NCBI RefSeq assembly: GCF_000210295.1
Contig: NC_026738.1
Coordinates: 868,001-932,000, forward strand
Length of the DNA: 64,000 nt
From: Trypanosoma brucei gambiense DAL972
Lineage: Eukaryota > Euglenozoa > Kinetoplastea > Trypanosomatida > Trypanosomatidae
Reading direction: 5' to 3'
The notes beneath the pieces were generated by a model, which was given only the letters and a program-made list of their open reading frames with translations, did not search any database and had not been told where the DNA came from. The position numbers and the translations under genes are program-made. Numbering within the stretch: the first letter of the stretch is position 1; each line of letters starts with the position of its first letter. Shown in pieces: positions 20,587 to 29,877 of this stretch.

Positions 20587-21633
20587 ATGTTGCGGTGCAG
20601 CTGGTTTTTGCACTCAGGGTTTCGAATCCCCACAGGTGAAGAGATTGATGGCCAGATTCTTGTGAATCGTTTTAGCAGGAGGCGAGGCAAAGGTGGGTGG
20701 ATCCCGCGTGCTATCACTGCGACCCGGTTGCAGGGGTGGGTTGCAATTGCTGGTATCCTTGTAGGTGCTGCGGTTTTTATTGGACCATGGTTTATCGATG
20801 AATATCGTGAAATGTTGGGTTACAAGTTCGTGCCGGAGCCGCCGTCAAGCATGCCACGCATGTCAACGCAGTGGTGGGAAAATGAATGGCGTAAGGGGAA
20901 CCCACTTTGGCGGGCTGGTGAGAGTACTGTCGATTTCTACACTGGCGCATTCGACTTTGTGCGTAATGTCACAGGTCGCACTTTGTACGATGCGACCGCG
21001 TTCAAACTCTTACAGAAATCGTCACAGAAACCGTTGCGGCCGCGTGCCTTGGTGCCGCTATGCGGCGACTCACCAATTATAAAGGAACTAGCAGTGCGCG
21101 GCTTTGAAGTGGATGCGATTGATGCATCGGAAACGGCTATGCGATCTTGCGTGGAGCGGACGGAACGCGCTCTTCCTCAAGATGCATACGACCGGATCCA
21201 TCTTCACTGGAAAGACGTGTTTTCACCGGAGTTATGGAACGGTTCACTCAAAAGTGTGAAGTTTGATTTCATATACGAGCGTCAAGGAATGACTTCGCTT
21301 AACCGCGATCAACGCGAAGACTACGCACTTTTGTTGAAGCAGGCTCTAGCTGATGATGGCGTGATGTACGTAGAGGGGATATTTCGCACAGGGAGAGTGA
21401 AAGGGAATAAAATACGAGGTCCACCTTACTCTCTCTCACGGCGTGAGCTCCAACAACTTTTCCCAGCTGATGACGGGTACGTGGTACAGTGTGAGGAGAC
21501 GAACGACGCTATGACTAAGCTTAGCCGTGAAGACAAGGTGCTGCAACGTGTACCTAAGGAGTTGTATGTTACTCCTTTTCATTGTGCAATATTTCGCTTG
21601 AGGAGTTTAAATCCGGGGGGTGTGTCCACATAG
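20587..21633 (+). CDS. Membrane-anchored TPMT-family S-adenosylmethionine methyltransferase
   Basis: The product is 348 aa from the ATG at 20587, which lies 70 bases after the strongest acceptor. An in-frame ATG at 20383 would give 416 aa but would translate the pyrimidine tract as a Phe/Leu-rich peptide. A basic N-terminus precedes one hydrophobic helix (about 50-70, GWVAIAGILVGAAVFIGPWF). The soluble domain opens with WWENEWRKGNPLWRAG (about 96-111). SAM-binding motif I follows at 153-163 (RALVPLCGDSP), then VDAIDASETAM (175-185), FDFIYERQGM, and a GVMYVEG strand. These features match the thiopurine methyltransferase-like family, which methylates small thiol, selenium, tellurium or halide substrates. 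The substrate is unknown. The signal-anchor suggests attachment to a membrane, possibly mitochondrial or ER. Confidence 0.78.
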   Translation: MLRCSWFLHSGFRIPTGEEIDGQILVNRFSRRRGKGGWIPRAITATRLQGWVAIAGILVGAAVFIGPWFIDEYREMLGYKFVPEPPSSMPRMSTQWWENEWRKGNPLWRAGESTVDFYTGAFDFVRNVTGRTLYDATAFKLLQKSSQKPLRPRALVPLCGDSPIIKELAVRGFEVDAIDASETAMRSCVERTERALPQDAYDRIHLHWKDVFSPELWNGSLKSVKFDFIYERQGMTSLNRDQREDYALLLKQALADDGVMYVEGIFRTGRVKGNKIRGPPYSLSRRELQQLFPADDGYVVQCEETNDAMTKLSREDKVLQRVPKELYVTPFHCAIFRLRSLNPGGVST

Positions 21634-21903
21634 TTAATGAAAGCTTCTGAAGTGGAGCTCAGTCCCTGGTAGTTCGTTTGTGGGGTGACGAGCGAGTTGC
21701 GGCGGATCTAACAAAGTATGAGACGATGATGGATGTGACGACCACGTTACCTCATTTTCGTCGTGACTTTTTTTTTTTGTTAATATCTCTTTTCTGCGTA
21801 CGCTATCTCATGAACAGGAACACCGACACGCTCCCATTTTTCTCTCATGATCATTGTTTCTTGATTTGCACATTGAGATCAAGGAAGTAGCTGTACCGGA
21901 AGA

Positions 21904-23454
21904 ATGCGGAGCGCGTTGCGTCGGTGTATTCTGCGCCATCAAGGTTGCCTTCGAATGAAGCAGTCCCTTTCCGCTTTTCCTACTGTTGTGACTGGTATGA
22001 CCCGCCATCAAGGCAACTCTCTCATTGGCACAACTCATGGAGCGGAGTTATCCCTGGCGGGTGATCCACAGAGTGTATCGCACCTCTCTGCTCGCAATAT
22101 AGCAACAGAGGCCCTGCAAATGAAAAAACTGCACCAGGAGCGCGGTGGAAATCCCATGTTAGCGCAGCAGGCACGCCGTGTGCTTTTCGCCACATCGATA
22201 GCGGGTCAAAACCTCGACGCTCGTTCAGTCGCTTTGTTGCTGAATACTGCCGTTTACTTTGGTATGGAGAGTGATGCAAAGTTAGTGAGGGAGTGCATCG
22301 ACTACTGTTTGAAAAACGACAAACTTATAACAGTGGACGTGCTGCCTATCGTCGTTACCGCTTGTGCGACACTGAAGTCGCGTGACGCGCGTGAAGTTAT
22401 TGAAATGCAAGCACAGAAAGCCGCTCGCAATGCCAAATTTCTTGATGCTAAGGATGTAACGAATATTATAAGCGCCTTCTCGAAGACAGGTATTAATCAC
22501 GAAAAACTCTTTGCTTTCCTATCGCGGCGGGTGCAAACACTCGCCCGCGTAGGTGAGTTCGAGGCGGCACATTTAGTTATACTTGCCAACGCCTTCTCGC
22601 GGCTACGTTACCGAGATAAATTCCTTTTTGGTGCCATCGCCCGCCGAGCGATGTCGTTACGGGAACGTGTAACTGTAAATGAGTTGGTGCCTCTCATCGT
22701 GGCATTCTCTAAAATTGGGTTGAAGGATCCGAAACTAAGCAAGAGGTTCGCCACCAAGGCCATGGAGTACGTCGATCAAATGAATGCCGAACAGGTTGCA
22801 AGCATGTTCATGGCTTTTGCTTACTTTGGCATCCGTTACGATCAGCTCTTCGGCGTTCTTACGAACCGCGCGGTGGAGCTTATTGATGAATTTAACGCGC
22901 AGTACATCAGTACAACCCTCAATGCGTTCCAGCGCATTGGCATTAATAACCCTGAGTTATTTGACAACTTAGCAGAGCGTGCGCTTGCTGTAGTACAAGA
23001 CCACGACGCGCGGGATATTTCCAAAACAGTTACCGCACTTGCACACTTTGGGCTGAAGGACGAAGAGCTATTTAAGCGGCTTGCCTCTCACGCTGCCAGC
23101 ATTGCGGACCAGTTTGATTCCATGGGCCTTGTGAATACCGCCCACGCCTTTGCCCGCACAAATTTTCTTCAACAGGATATGGCTGTTGCGCTCTCAGAGC
23201 GCAGCGTGTACGTGTGCCGCTTACTTGATGCAGGGGAGACGCGCCGACTCTTGTGGGCACTAGCTAAATTTCAAGTACGCGATCCAAAGATATTAACACC
23301 TGTGTTTAACCGCTGTCTCGCCCTGCACTACGACTTCTTTGCGGATCCAACGGGTAGCGAAGAAATTGAGGAGATTTTCGACTTTTATGGCCCTAACTTC
23401 TGTCCCCCGTTGTACCAGTTGTATATTTCCCGTGGGTCTACACCGCAGGCATAA
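21904..23454 (+). CDS. MRB3010: Mitochondrial 37-residue helical-repeat protein, probably MRB3010/RESC6 of the RNA-editing complex
   Basis: The product is 516 aa. The N-terminus (MRSALRRCILRHQGCLRMKQ) is a typical mitochondrial presequence. Residues about 108-460 are ten tandem helical repeats marked by a core such as AFSKTGI, AFSKIGL, AFAYFGI, AFQRIGI and ALAHFGL. The key Ala recurs at about 115, 153, 191, 230, 267, 304, 341, 378, 415 and 452, a spacing of 37-39. This resembles the OPR/FAST-type repeats of organellar RNA-binding proteins. MRB3010 (GRBC6, RESC6) is a core subunit of the T. brucei editing substrate complex that handles guide RNA and mRNA in the kinetoplast. The symbol is based on the 516-aa length, mitochondrial signal and remembered locus order; the family itself has no diagnostic motif I can cite. 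Confidence 0.72.
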   Translation: MRSALRRCILRHQGCLRMKQSLSAFPTVVTGMTRHQGNSLIGTTHGAELSLAGDPQSVSHLSARNIATEALQMKKLHQERGGNPMLAQQARRVLFATSIAGQNLDARSVALLLNTAVYFGMESDAKLVRECIDYCLKNDKLITVDVLPIVVTACATLKSRDAREVIEMQAQKAARNAKFLDAKDVTNIISAFSKTGINHEKLFAFLSRRVQTLARVGEFEAAHLVILANAFSRLRYRDKFLFGAIARRAMSLRERVTVNELVPLIVAFSKIGLKDPKLSKRFATKAMEYVDQMNAEQVASMFMAFAYFGIRYDQLFGVLTNRAVELIDEFNAQYISTTLNAFQRIGINNPELFDNLAERALAVVQDHDARDISKTVTALAHFGLKDEELFKRLASHAASIADQFDSMGLVNTAHAFARTNFLQQDMAVALSERSVYVCRLLDAGETRRLLWALAKFQVRDPKILTPVFNRCLALHYDFFADPTGSEEIEEIFDFYGPNFCPPLYQLYISRGSTPQA

Positions 23455-24320
23455 TTATCTGACGCAACAGACCTGTGATTTGGAATTATTGAGGAGAAAC
23501 TCGTAAATGCAGCTGTTGTGAACATAATTCATGACTTGGTATGTTCGTGACGATGGCGCCCATACGAAAGCAAAAACAACGGACAACTGTTTTCGAACAC
23601 GATTCTGTGAATGTCAGGTGGTATTTAGTGGGGCTCGTGTGGGTGTTTCCCATTCCTTTCTTCAAGGTTCCCAATCTTTTATCTATCTTGCTTTTGTACG
23701 GGCGTATGCGCGTGACGCACTGTCCAACACAAATGCTAATTCCTCTCGGAGGTATTCTAGCATTTTCCTCTTTGCCTCATTTCCTACCAAAGCAAAGATG
23801 AAATGAAAAAAAAAGAGAAGGAAGGATACCAGAGAGTAATATCAGCAGTCAGGGGGGAGGGGGTTACTTTGCGTGGTGTTGGTAGTGTTTTCATTACTTC
23901 GTTGTTCGCACTTCCAGACTGATTAGAGATGGTGTCTCGAAATAGCGCGGTCACTTGTTTGTGCACCTTTTAGTCCCTGGTATTTGCAGTGAGACGGTTG
24001 GAGTGGCTTTCGAAGTAGGTGTGTTCGAAGAAAGTGTGGCTCAAAAGGAAGGGAGTTCGGTAGTGCCACCCTGGCTCTAACGAAAAAAAAATTATGGAAG
24101 GTACAGGCGGTATTGGCAATCTACCGCGCTTTGGATGAGTGAATTGTGGGGGCCGCACGCGTTTGCCTCTAAAAGGCCATTAAACCACTGCTGCTTCTGC
24201 TATCTTTTTTTTTGTTTTAAAACCAGTGGTGATTTTCTTTCTAGAAATACACACGTTCCTTTTCCCTCACGTCTCATTTACACGCATGTGGAGGTACCCT
24301 CCAGCATATCTTTTAGTGCC
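23455..24320. other. Intergenic region with splice acceptor for SLU7
   Basis: No separate gene is seen in 866 bases. A pyrimidine tract at about 24186-24217 and AG at 24225-24226 lie about 95 bases upstream of the SLU7 ATG. The frame is open to an upstream ATG at 24135, but that lies before the acceptor. Confidence 0.55.
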
Positions 24321-25583
24321 ATGCTGAACAACAAGAAAGAAAACACGGATGAACAAGCCGGCATGACTGTGCGGCAGCGGCTGCGGCAGAAGCGTGAGCT
24401 GGAGGAAAAACGAAAGTTTGGGCTTGCTCCGCTTTGTGTGGACGCGGTGTCGGGTCAGGAGATTAGCCCCAACGTGCCTCACCTCATATCTCAAGCACCA
24501 TGGTACTACGGCAGTACCGGACCAACACTCGAACATCAGCGGCAGAAGAATGTGGAGGCTATTGAAGCTCTGAATGATCAGCGCGACGCCGTTAAGGTGT
24601 TCGATAAGCCGAAAACATATGTGGCTGGTGCGTGCGGCAATTGCGGCAGCGTCACTCACAAGACGCATGAATGCTATAAACCACGGAAAAAAGTCGGCGC
24701 AATGTATAGCGGCAAGGTAACAGGTGTTAGTATGTCGGTAGAATGTGTGGAAAAAAATTACGCGCAAAAACGTGACAGGTACGCGATGGGCATTGGGGTT
24801 GACTTACTTCAAAGTATGAACCAGGATGGCGGTGTAGCAGAGCAAGAAGATCAGGGTGGGCATAATGATGGAAGTGGAGGAGAGAAGCGATCGAAACTCG
24901 AGGATGTTTTTGCTTCGAAGACAGCGGTTTCTGGCGGTGGTGGTGGTGTGGCAATTAAGGAACTACCGAAGCACTTGCATAACCTGGACGATGATGGACT
25001 CTTCTTTGATCCCAAGACGGGTTCTATGCGCGGCAATCCCAACGCAGCTGATCCCACGAAAATATTTCAAGGCGATCTGCAGCGCTACCGATCGGGAGAT
25101 TATTACACCTACCTTGAAATGCAACTTCGTTTTCTCAAGGGGGAGTCTTCATCTTTCGTGGACTTTAGGTTGGACGAACAACTCCAAAAAGAAAAGCAGC
25201 AACAAACCATTGGCAGCAGTGGTGGTAACCCCAGCGGCGGTGGTGAGAGTGTGGGAGAAACGGCTCATGACAGACTGGTACGTTCCCTTTACGGTGATTC
25301 TACTCTTGTTTCCTCTGGGAACGCGCAGAAAATGAGAGAAGCTCTTGCTGCGGCTTCGGCGTACACCAGCTGTTCAGCACCAGATGAAGATACACTCGCC
25401 ACTAGCGCGCCATCATCATCTCATGCTTTAGGCCCGGCAACGCGAAATGGCCACTTGTATGTTTACGGAAGCTATTTTGATACAAAAGAATTTAGGTGGG
25501 GCTACAAATGCTGCAAGCGTCTGGGGAGGGAAGCAGAGGCATGTAAGATGGAAAAGGCTTCGACAACAAAGGAACTCGAGTAG
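24321..25583 (+). CDS. SLU7: Pre-mRNA splicing factor Slu7
   Basis: The product is 420 aa from the ATG at 24321; the upstream in-frame ATG (24135) lies before the predicted acceptor. Slu7 hallmarks appear in order: SGQEISPNVPHLISQAPWYY (44-63), the LEHQRQ motif (70-75), a CCHC zinc knuckle with C105, C108, H113 and C118, then the PRKKVGAMYS block (121-130) and the KRDRYAMG motif. Glycine-rich linkers follow, and the C-terminus has a HLYVYGSYF segment like other Slu7 proteins. Slu7 acts in the second catalytic step of splicing and helps choose the 3' splice site. Trypanosomes have almost no cis-introns, so here it presumably serves spliced-leader trans-splicing. Confidence 0.92.
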   Translation: MLNNKKENTDEQAGMTVRQRLRQKRELEEKRKFGLAPLCVDAVSGQEISPNVPHLISQAPWYYGSTGPTLEHQRQKNVEAIEALNDQRDAVKVFDKPKTYVAGACGNCGSVTHKTHECYKPRKKVGAMYSGKVTGVSMSVECVEKNYAQKRDRYAMGIGVDLLQSMNQDGGVAEQEDQGGHNDGSGGEKRSKLEDVFASKTAVSGGGGGVAIKELPKHLHNLDDDGLFFDPKTGSMRGNPNAADPTKIFQGDLQRYRSGDYYTYLEMQLRFLKGESSSFVDFRLDEQLQKEKQQQTIGSSGGNPSGGGESVGETAHDRLVRSLYGDSTLVSSGNAQKMREALAAASAYTSCSAPDEDTLATSAPSSSHALGPATRNGHLYVYGSYFDTKEFRWGYKCCKRLGREAEACKMEKASTTKELE

Positions 25584-26094
25584 GCCGTCATCGCTGGTCC
25601 CCTTATTGTTGTGATGCTGAACTTTAGTCGGATGGAAATACCTATACAAATGGCCTTTGACCCCGCATCTTTTACCAATTTTCCAAGCGCAAACTGACCC
25701 TTCTTCCTCGTGGGTAAGTTACTGAAGTGTGGATGATTAACGACAGGGTATTCTTACGGCTCCTGACTCGGCAGTTTCAACATTACAAACTCTTTAGGAC
25801 CTTCGTAAGCTGTTTGTGTTCGTTTTCCCTCTTACCGTGCGACGATCTCTCACATCTTTCCCTTTCTTAATTATCAATTTAACTTCTTATGTGTGCGTTT
25901 AGGTTGCTGCCTTGTTGGAAGTGGATTCTATTTCATTTTTTTTTTGTTTTTTTTTTTTTGGGTCGAAGAAGGGTATAGGGAATAGAGCGTACTTATACGA
26001 AAACATACACAAAGCAAGGAAAAAGTGTGTAGGAATCAGGGGCATCAACAGAACCGTTGCTTGGGAAGGCGAAAAGGCAGTTGCAGAGTAAGCG
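25584..26094. other. Intergenic region with splice acceptor for IFT121
   Basis: No gene is seen. A near-pure T tract at about 25934-25959 is followed by AG at 25967-25968, leaving a 5' UTR of about 126 bases. Confidence 0.6.
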
Positions 26095-29000
26095 ATGCAT
26101 CTCTACTTAACCAAGCGAGTAGCCATCCCTTCAACAGTGGCTGTCACAGCAGTTGCGTGGAACGAGGAACAGGGATGGCTGGCAGTGGGTGGAAAAGGTG
26201 GTTTGCTCAAAGTGTTGAAAATTGATGGCGGCGGATCGCAGCGCGGTGGACTTGCAATGAATCAAACACTCGAAGGGCACGAAACTGACGTGTCGGTGGT
26301 AGCATGGAACCACCAGTACCGCAAACTTACTTCCAGTGACGCTGGGGGGCAAATTATTGTATGGATGCTTCACAAGGGAATGTGGTTGGAGGAGATGATC
26401 AACAACCGCAATAAGAGCACTGTGCGTGACCTCGCATGGAGTGTGGACGGCACAAAGGTGTGCATCGTCTATGAAGATGGGGCCGTCATTCTTGGTGGTG
26501 TGGATGGCAACCGTCTGTGGGGAAAAGACTTGAAGTGTGAACTTACCAATGTTACATGGAGCCCCGATGATCGCTATATCCTCTTCGGTACCAAGTCTGG
26601 AGACGTGCAGATGCACGACAGTGCTACTGGACACCTTGTAAATCAAGTGGCCATTACACATCAGGCTAATAAAGTGCCACTCGCTGGGTTAGAATGGAGT
26701 TCTGCATGGGTCGACAGGCCGGAACCACTTCCCTCATTGGCGGTATGCTACAAGAACGGCCGCTTACATTTGCTACGCGGCATAACAGACCATGAAGCCC
26801 GCGTTGTTGAAGCTGGGATCAACGTCACGGGAATCGCTTGGAATCCGCAAGGGACAATGCTTGCAGTATGTGGTGTTCCCGCCACTGGTGGTGCATCTGG
26901 GGATGGAGGTACGTCGGCGCAGGGAGGCGCCACCGGGGGAGATGCGGCGGCAGATGGCTCCGCCTCCTCGGTGCTGACACTGATTTACAATGGTGACGGA
27001 GTTCATATGCGGACACTACGTATGAATGGTAAGTTCTGCGGCGGTATCACCTGGGAGGGCGACGGTTTGCGCGTTGCCGTCGCAGTTGATGCTGCCATGT
27101 ACTTTGCGAACGTACGATGTGACTACAAATACGCTTACTTCCACAAAACAGTTGTCTTTGCATACAACCGCCCCGACCGCACAGACAGCAGCGTAATGTT
27201 TTGGAACACGAGGAACAATGAGCGCGTCATTCGCCACATACGTGGGCTACTTCATATACATGCTTGCAGGAATGCGTGCCTGATTGTCAATGCCCCAGGT
27301 GAAGAGCGTTGCTGCATTGTGCAACTCGTGAATGCCATTGGGTGTCCTATTGAGTCGAGGATGTTGGATATGGAGCCAATCGTGAGCGGTTTGAACTCCT
27401 CTCACGTGGTTGTCGCAGACGAGGAGAACATTTACATCTGGCAGTTCCGCGATCCGTCCGTCGTGGTGGACGCCCTTGATCCTGTTTCTGTGCAGATGAG
27501 CCGCCGCGAAACCCACGACCGGGTCGTGCACGTCGATGATTTTGTACGGGCTGATACACCTTCTGCCCTCACTACGCAAACAGCTCTAACGAATGATCTT
27601 ATCTGCACCGTGTGTCTTAGTGAAGACTTTCTGTTCGTGGCTCGCGAATCGGGATTGCTACAGCTGTACCGCTTTAACCCTCTGCAGTTGGTTGGGAAAT
27701 CTGTTCTGCCGTGCCGTCCACAGAGCATTGCGGTTAACTGTAACTCCACGCGTCTTGTTTTAATTGATGTCGTTGGTGTAATGCGCATGTTTCACATCGA
27801 CCCAACAACGATGTCTCTCGCTCCGAGTAAACTAGTTCCCCAACCCGGTTTCGAGCGGAAGGACGTGTGGAATGTCCAGTGGGCACAGGATGATCCCGAG
27901 ATGCTCGCTGTTATGGAAAGGTCTCGCCTCCACATATATCACGGCACGGAGTCGGAAGAGCCGATTACCTGCAGTACCCACATATGCAAGTTCCGATCGC
28001 TAAAGGTCCGGTCACTGCTGTTGGATGAGTTAAAACAGGACCCGGAGAGGCCTCGAAGGGAGTATGTTATCGATCATGATACACGTGCACTTCGGGATGC
28101 GCGGGAGGTAATGCAGACCGCATCAACAAGAGACGCGTTACGATACATGGACGAACACTCGCACCCAAAGCTGTGGTCTCTTTTTGCTGAGCACGCCCTC
28201 GCGCAACTGGACTTCGACAGCGCAGAACTTGCGTTTATCCGTTGTGGAGACTACCCAGCGATTCAGTTTGTTAAGCGTATCAAAACACTGGACGATCCAC
28301 AGAAGCAACGCGCTGAGATTCACACCTATTACCATCGCTTTGACCAGGCGGAAAAGATATACAAGGACATTGACCGTAAAGACCTTGCCCTGGAGCTGCG
28401 TTACCGCCTTGGCGACTGGTTCCGTGTCGTGCAGTTAGTTCAGGAAGGTGGTGGTGATGAGTCCCACATGAGGCGGGCGTGGGAGAACATTGGCGACTTC
28501 TATGCCGACCGGCAGAAATGGACCAAAGCGGCTCAGTACTACTCGCAGAGCCAGCAGCTACATAAGCTCGCCCACATACTTTTCCTGCAGGAGGATTACG
28601 ATCTCCTCGTGCAACTCATCCAGAACGCCGAACACGATCGTGAGCTTTTATTGAAGTTAGGTGAAATGCTTCTTTCCGTTGGCCTCGGTGAAGAGGCATT
28701 GCGCGCATATTTGGCAGCTGGTGAACCTCGCCTGGCCGTGGAGAGCTGCACGCAATTAAATCAATGGGACTGCGTTATGGCCGTTGCGGAGGAGTACAAA
28801 CTGACGGACGTTAGCAAACAGTTGGGCCGGCACGCTACGCGGCTTGTTGACAGCGGTCGCCTTTCTGAAGCTATTGGGTTGTACCGCAAGGCCGGGCAGC
28901 ACGACGAGGCGGCGCGGTTGCTTGCGGGACTTGGGCAGCGCGCAGCCACAACTAATCCACTTAGTGCAAAGAAGTTTTATGTGCTGTCTGCACTGGAAGT

Positions 29001-29877
29001 AGAGAAGTACCGAAAGAAAAAAATGACGCTCAGCGGAAACGGCACAGCAGCTGTTGAGGCGTTGTTAGACGTAGAACAAAGTGGAAAGGGCCAAGAGCGG
29101 GCGTTTGATGCGGCGTGGCGTGGAGCAGAGGCATACCACTTCTTCCTGCTTTGTCAGCAACACATATTGAATAGGAATCTTGTTTACGCACTAAATGTAG
29201 CCATGCGGTTAATGGATTATGATGATATCATAAGTCCTGTTGACAGTTATAGCCTTATTGCGCTTACGGCATACCTGGCTAAAAACTACAGCATTTGCAG
29301 TAAGGCCTTTACTCGTTTGGAGGCAGCGGAGCAAATGGATGAGCAGAGCCAATCAGAAGGGGGTGAAGCGAGGGGTGCTGTGCAACTACAAATGATGGAT
29401 ATGATAGCGGACCTTGATGTTTCTTGCCGTACCAAAGTTGGACATGGCGTTGGTCCGGCAGGTGGTGGGGCCGGGGGCGTTGGTGGCACTACTCGTCTCG
29501 ATGGTACTACAACCTCTTTACAGCTGACAAATCCGTCAAAGGGTGCCGTGTCTGCCATACAAATGACTTATCCAACTGTCACGTTGACGGAACCTCGTCG
29601 TCGCTTTGCGGATCTCGCCAGCAAAATATTCACTCAACATAAGCCGGAAGATAACTTTATTGACCGTGTGAAATGTCATAAGTGTGAGGCTCACAATAAA
29701 GAATGGGCATCTGCCTGTGTGCGCTGTCAGCAGCCATTCCACGTTTGCATATATTCCGGTCGTAGCATTACTTCAGAAGAGTTCTGGCAGTGTAGTGTGT
29801 GTCACCACCGACTTCTTGACGTGGAAACCGACCGCTTCCGTAACTGCCCGTTATGTCACACACCTCTTCGTCACTAG
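26095..29877 (+). CDS. IFT121: Intraflagellar transport protein IFT121 (WDR35), IFT-A complex
   Basis: The product is 1260 aa, close to WDR35 length. The N-terminal half (about 1-620) holds two WD40 propellers with highly conserved WDR35 sequence: GGKGGLLKVLKI, NQTLEGHETDVSVVAWN, EEMINNRNKSTVRDLAWS and VYEDGAVILGGVDGNRLWGKDLK. The middle (about 660-1110) is helical TPR-like solenoid. A C-terminal zinc ribbon with CHKC, CVRC, CSVC and CPLC pairs lies at about 1190-1255, as in IFT-A proteins. Two Gly-rich, non-conserved insertions occur at about 263-288 and 1117-1135. IFT121 belongs to the IFT-A core, which drives retrograde transport and membrane protein entry in the flagellum. IFT122 is the nearest alternative but fits less well. 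Confidence 0.93.
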   Translation: MHLYLTKRVAIPSTVAVTAVAWNEEQGWLAVGGKGGLLKVLKIDGGGSQRGGLAMNQTLEGHETDVSVVAWNHQYRKLTSSDAGGQIIVWMLHKGMWLEEMINNRNKSTVRDLAWSVDGTKVCIVYEDGAVILGGVDGNRLWGKDLKCELTNVTWSPDDRYILFGTKSGDVQMHDSATGHLVNQVAITHQANKVPLAGLEWSSAWVDRPEPLPSLAVCYKNGRLHLLRGITDHEARVVEAGINVTGIAWNPQGTMLAVCGVPATGGASGDGGTSAQGGATGGDAAADGSASSVLTLIYNGDGVHMRTLRMNGKFCGGITWEGDGLRVAVAVDAAMYFANVRCDYKYAYFHKTVVFAYNRPDRTDSSVMFWNTRNNERVIRHIRGLLHIHACRNACLIVNAPGEERCCIVQLVNAIGCPIESRMLDMEPIVSGLNSSHVVVADEENIYIWQFRDPSVVVDALDPVSVQMSRRETHDRVVHVDDFVRADTPSALTTQTALTNDLICTVCLSEDFLFVARESGLLQLYRFNPLQLVGKSVLPCRPQSIAVNCNSTRLVLIDVVGVMRMFHIDPTTMSLAPSKLVPQPGFERKDVWNVQWAQDDPEMLAVMERSRLHIYHGTESEEPITCSTHICKFRSLKVRSLLLDELKQDPERPRREYVIDHDTRALRDAREVMQTASTRDALRYMDEHSHPKLWSLFAEHALAQLDFDSAELAFIRCGDYPAIQFVKRIKTLDDPQKQRAEIHTYYHRFDQAEKIYKDIDRKDLALELRYRLGDWFRVVQLVQEGGGDESHMRRAWENIGDFYADRQKWTKAAQYYSQSQQLHKLAHILFLQEDYDLLVQLIQNAEHDRELLLKLGEMLLSVGLGEEALRAYLAAGEPRLAVESCTQLNQWDCVMAVAEEYKLTDVSKQLGRHATRLVDSGRLSEAIGLYRKAGQHDEAARLLAGLGQRAATTNPLSAKKFYVLSALEVEKYRKKKMTLSGNGTAAVEALLDVEQSGKGQERAFDAAWRGAEAYHFFLLCQQHILNRNLVYALNVAMRLMDYDDIISPVDSYSLIALTAYLAKNYSICSKAFTRLEAAEQMDEQSQSEGGEARGAVQLQMMDMIADLDVSCRTKVGHGVGPAGGGAGGVGGTTRLDGTTTSLQLTNPSKGAVSAIQMTYPTVTLTEPRRRFADLASKIFTQHKPEDNFIDRVKCHKCEAHNKEWASACVRCQQPFHVCIYSGRSITSEEFWQCSVCHHRLLDVETDRFRNCPLCHTPLRH

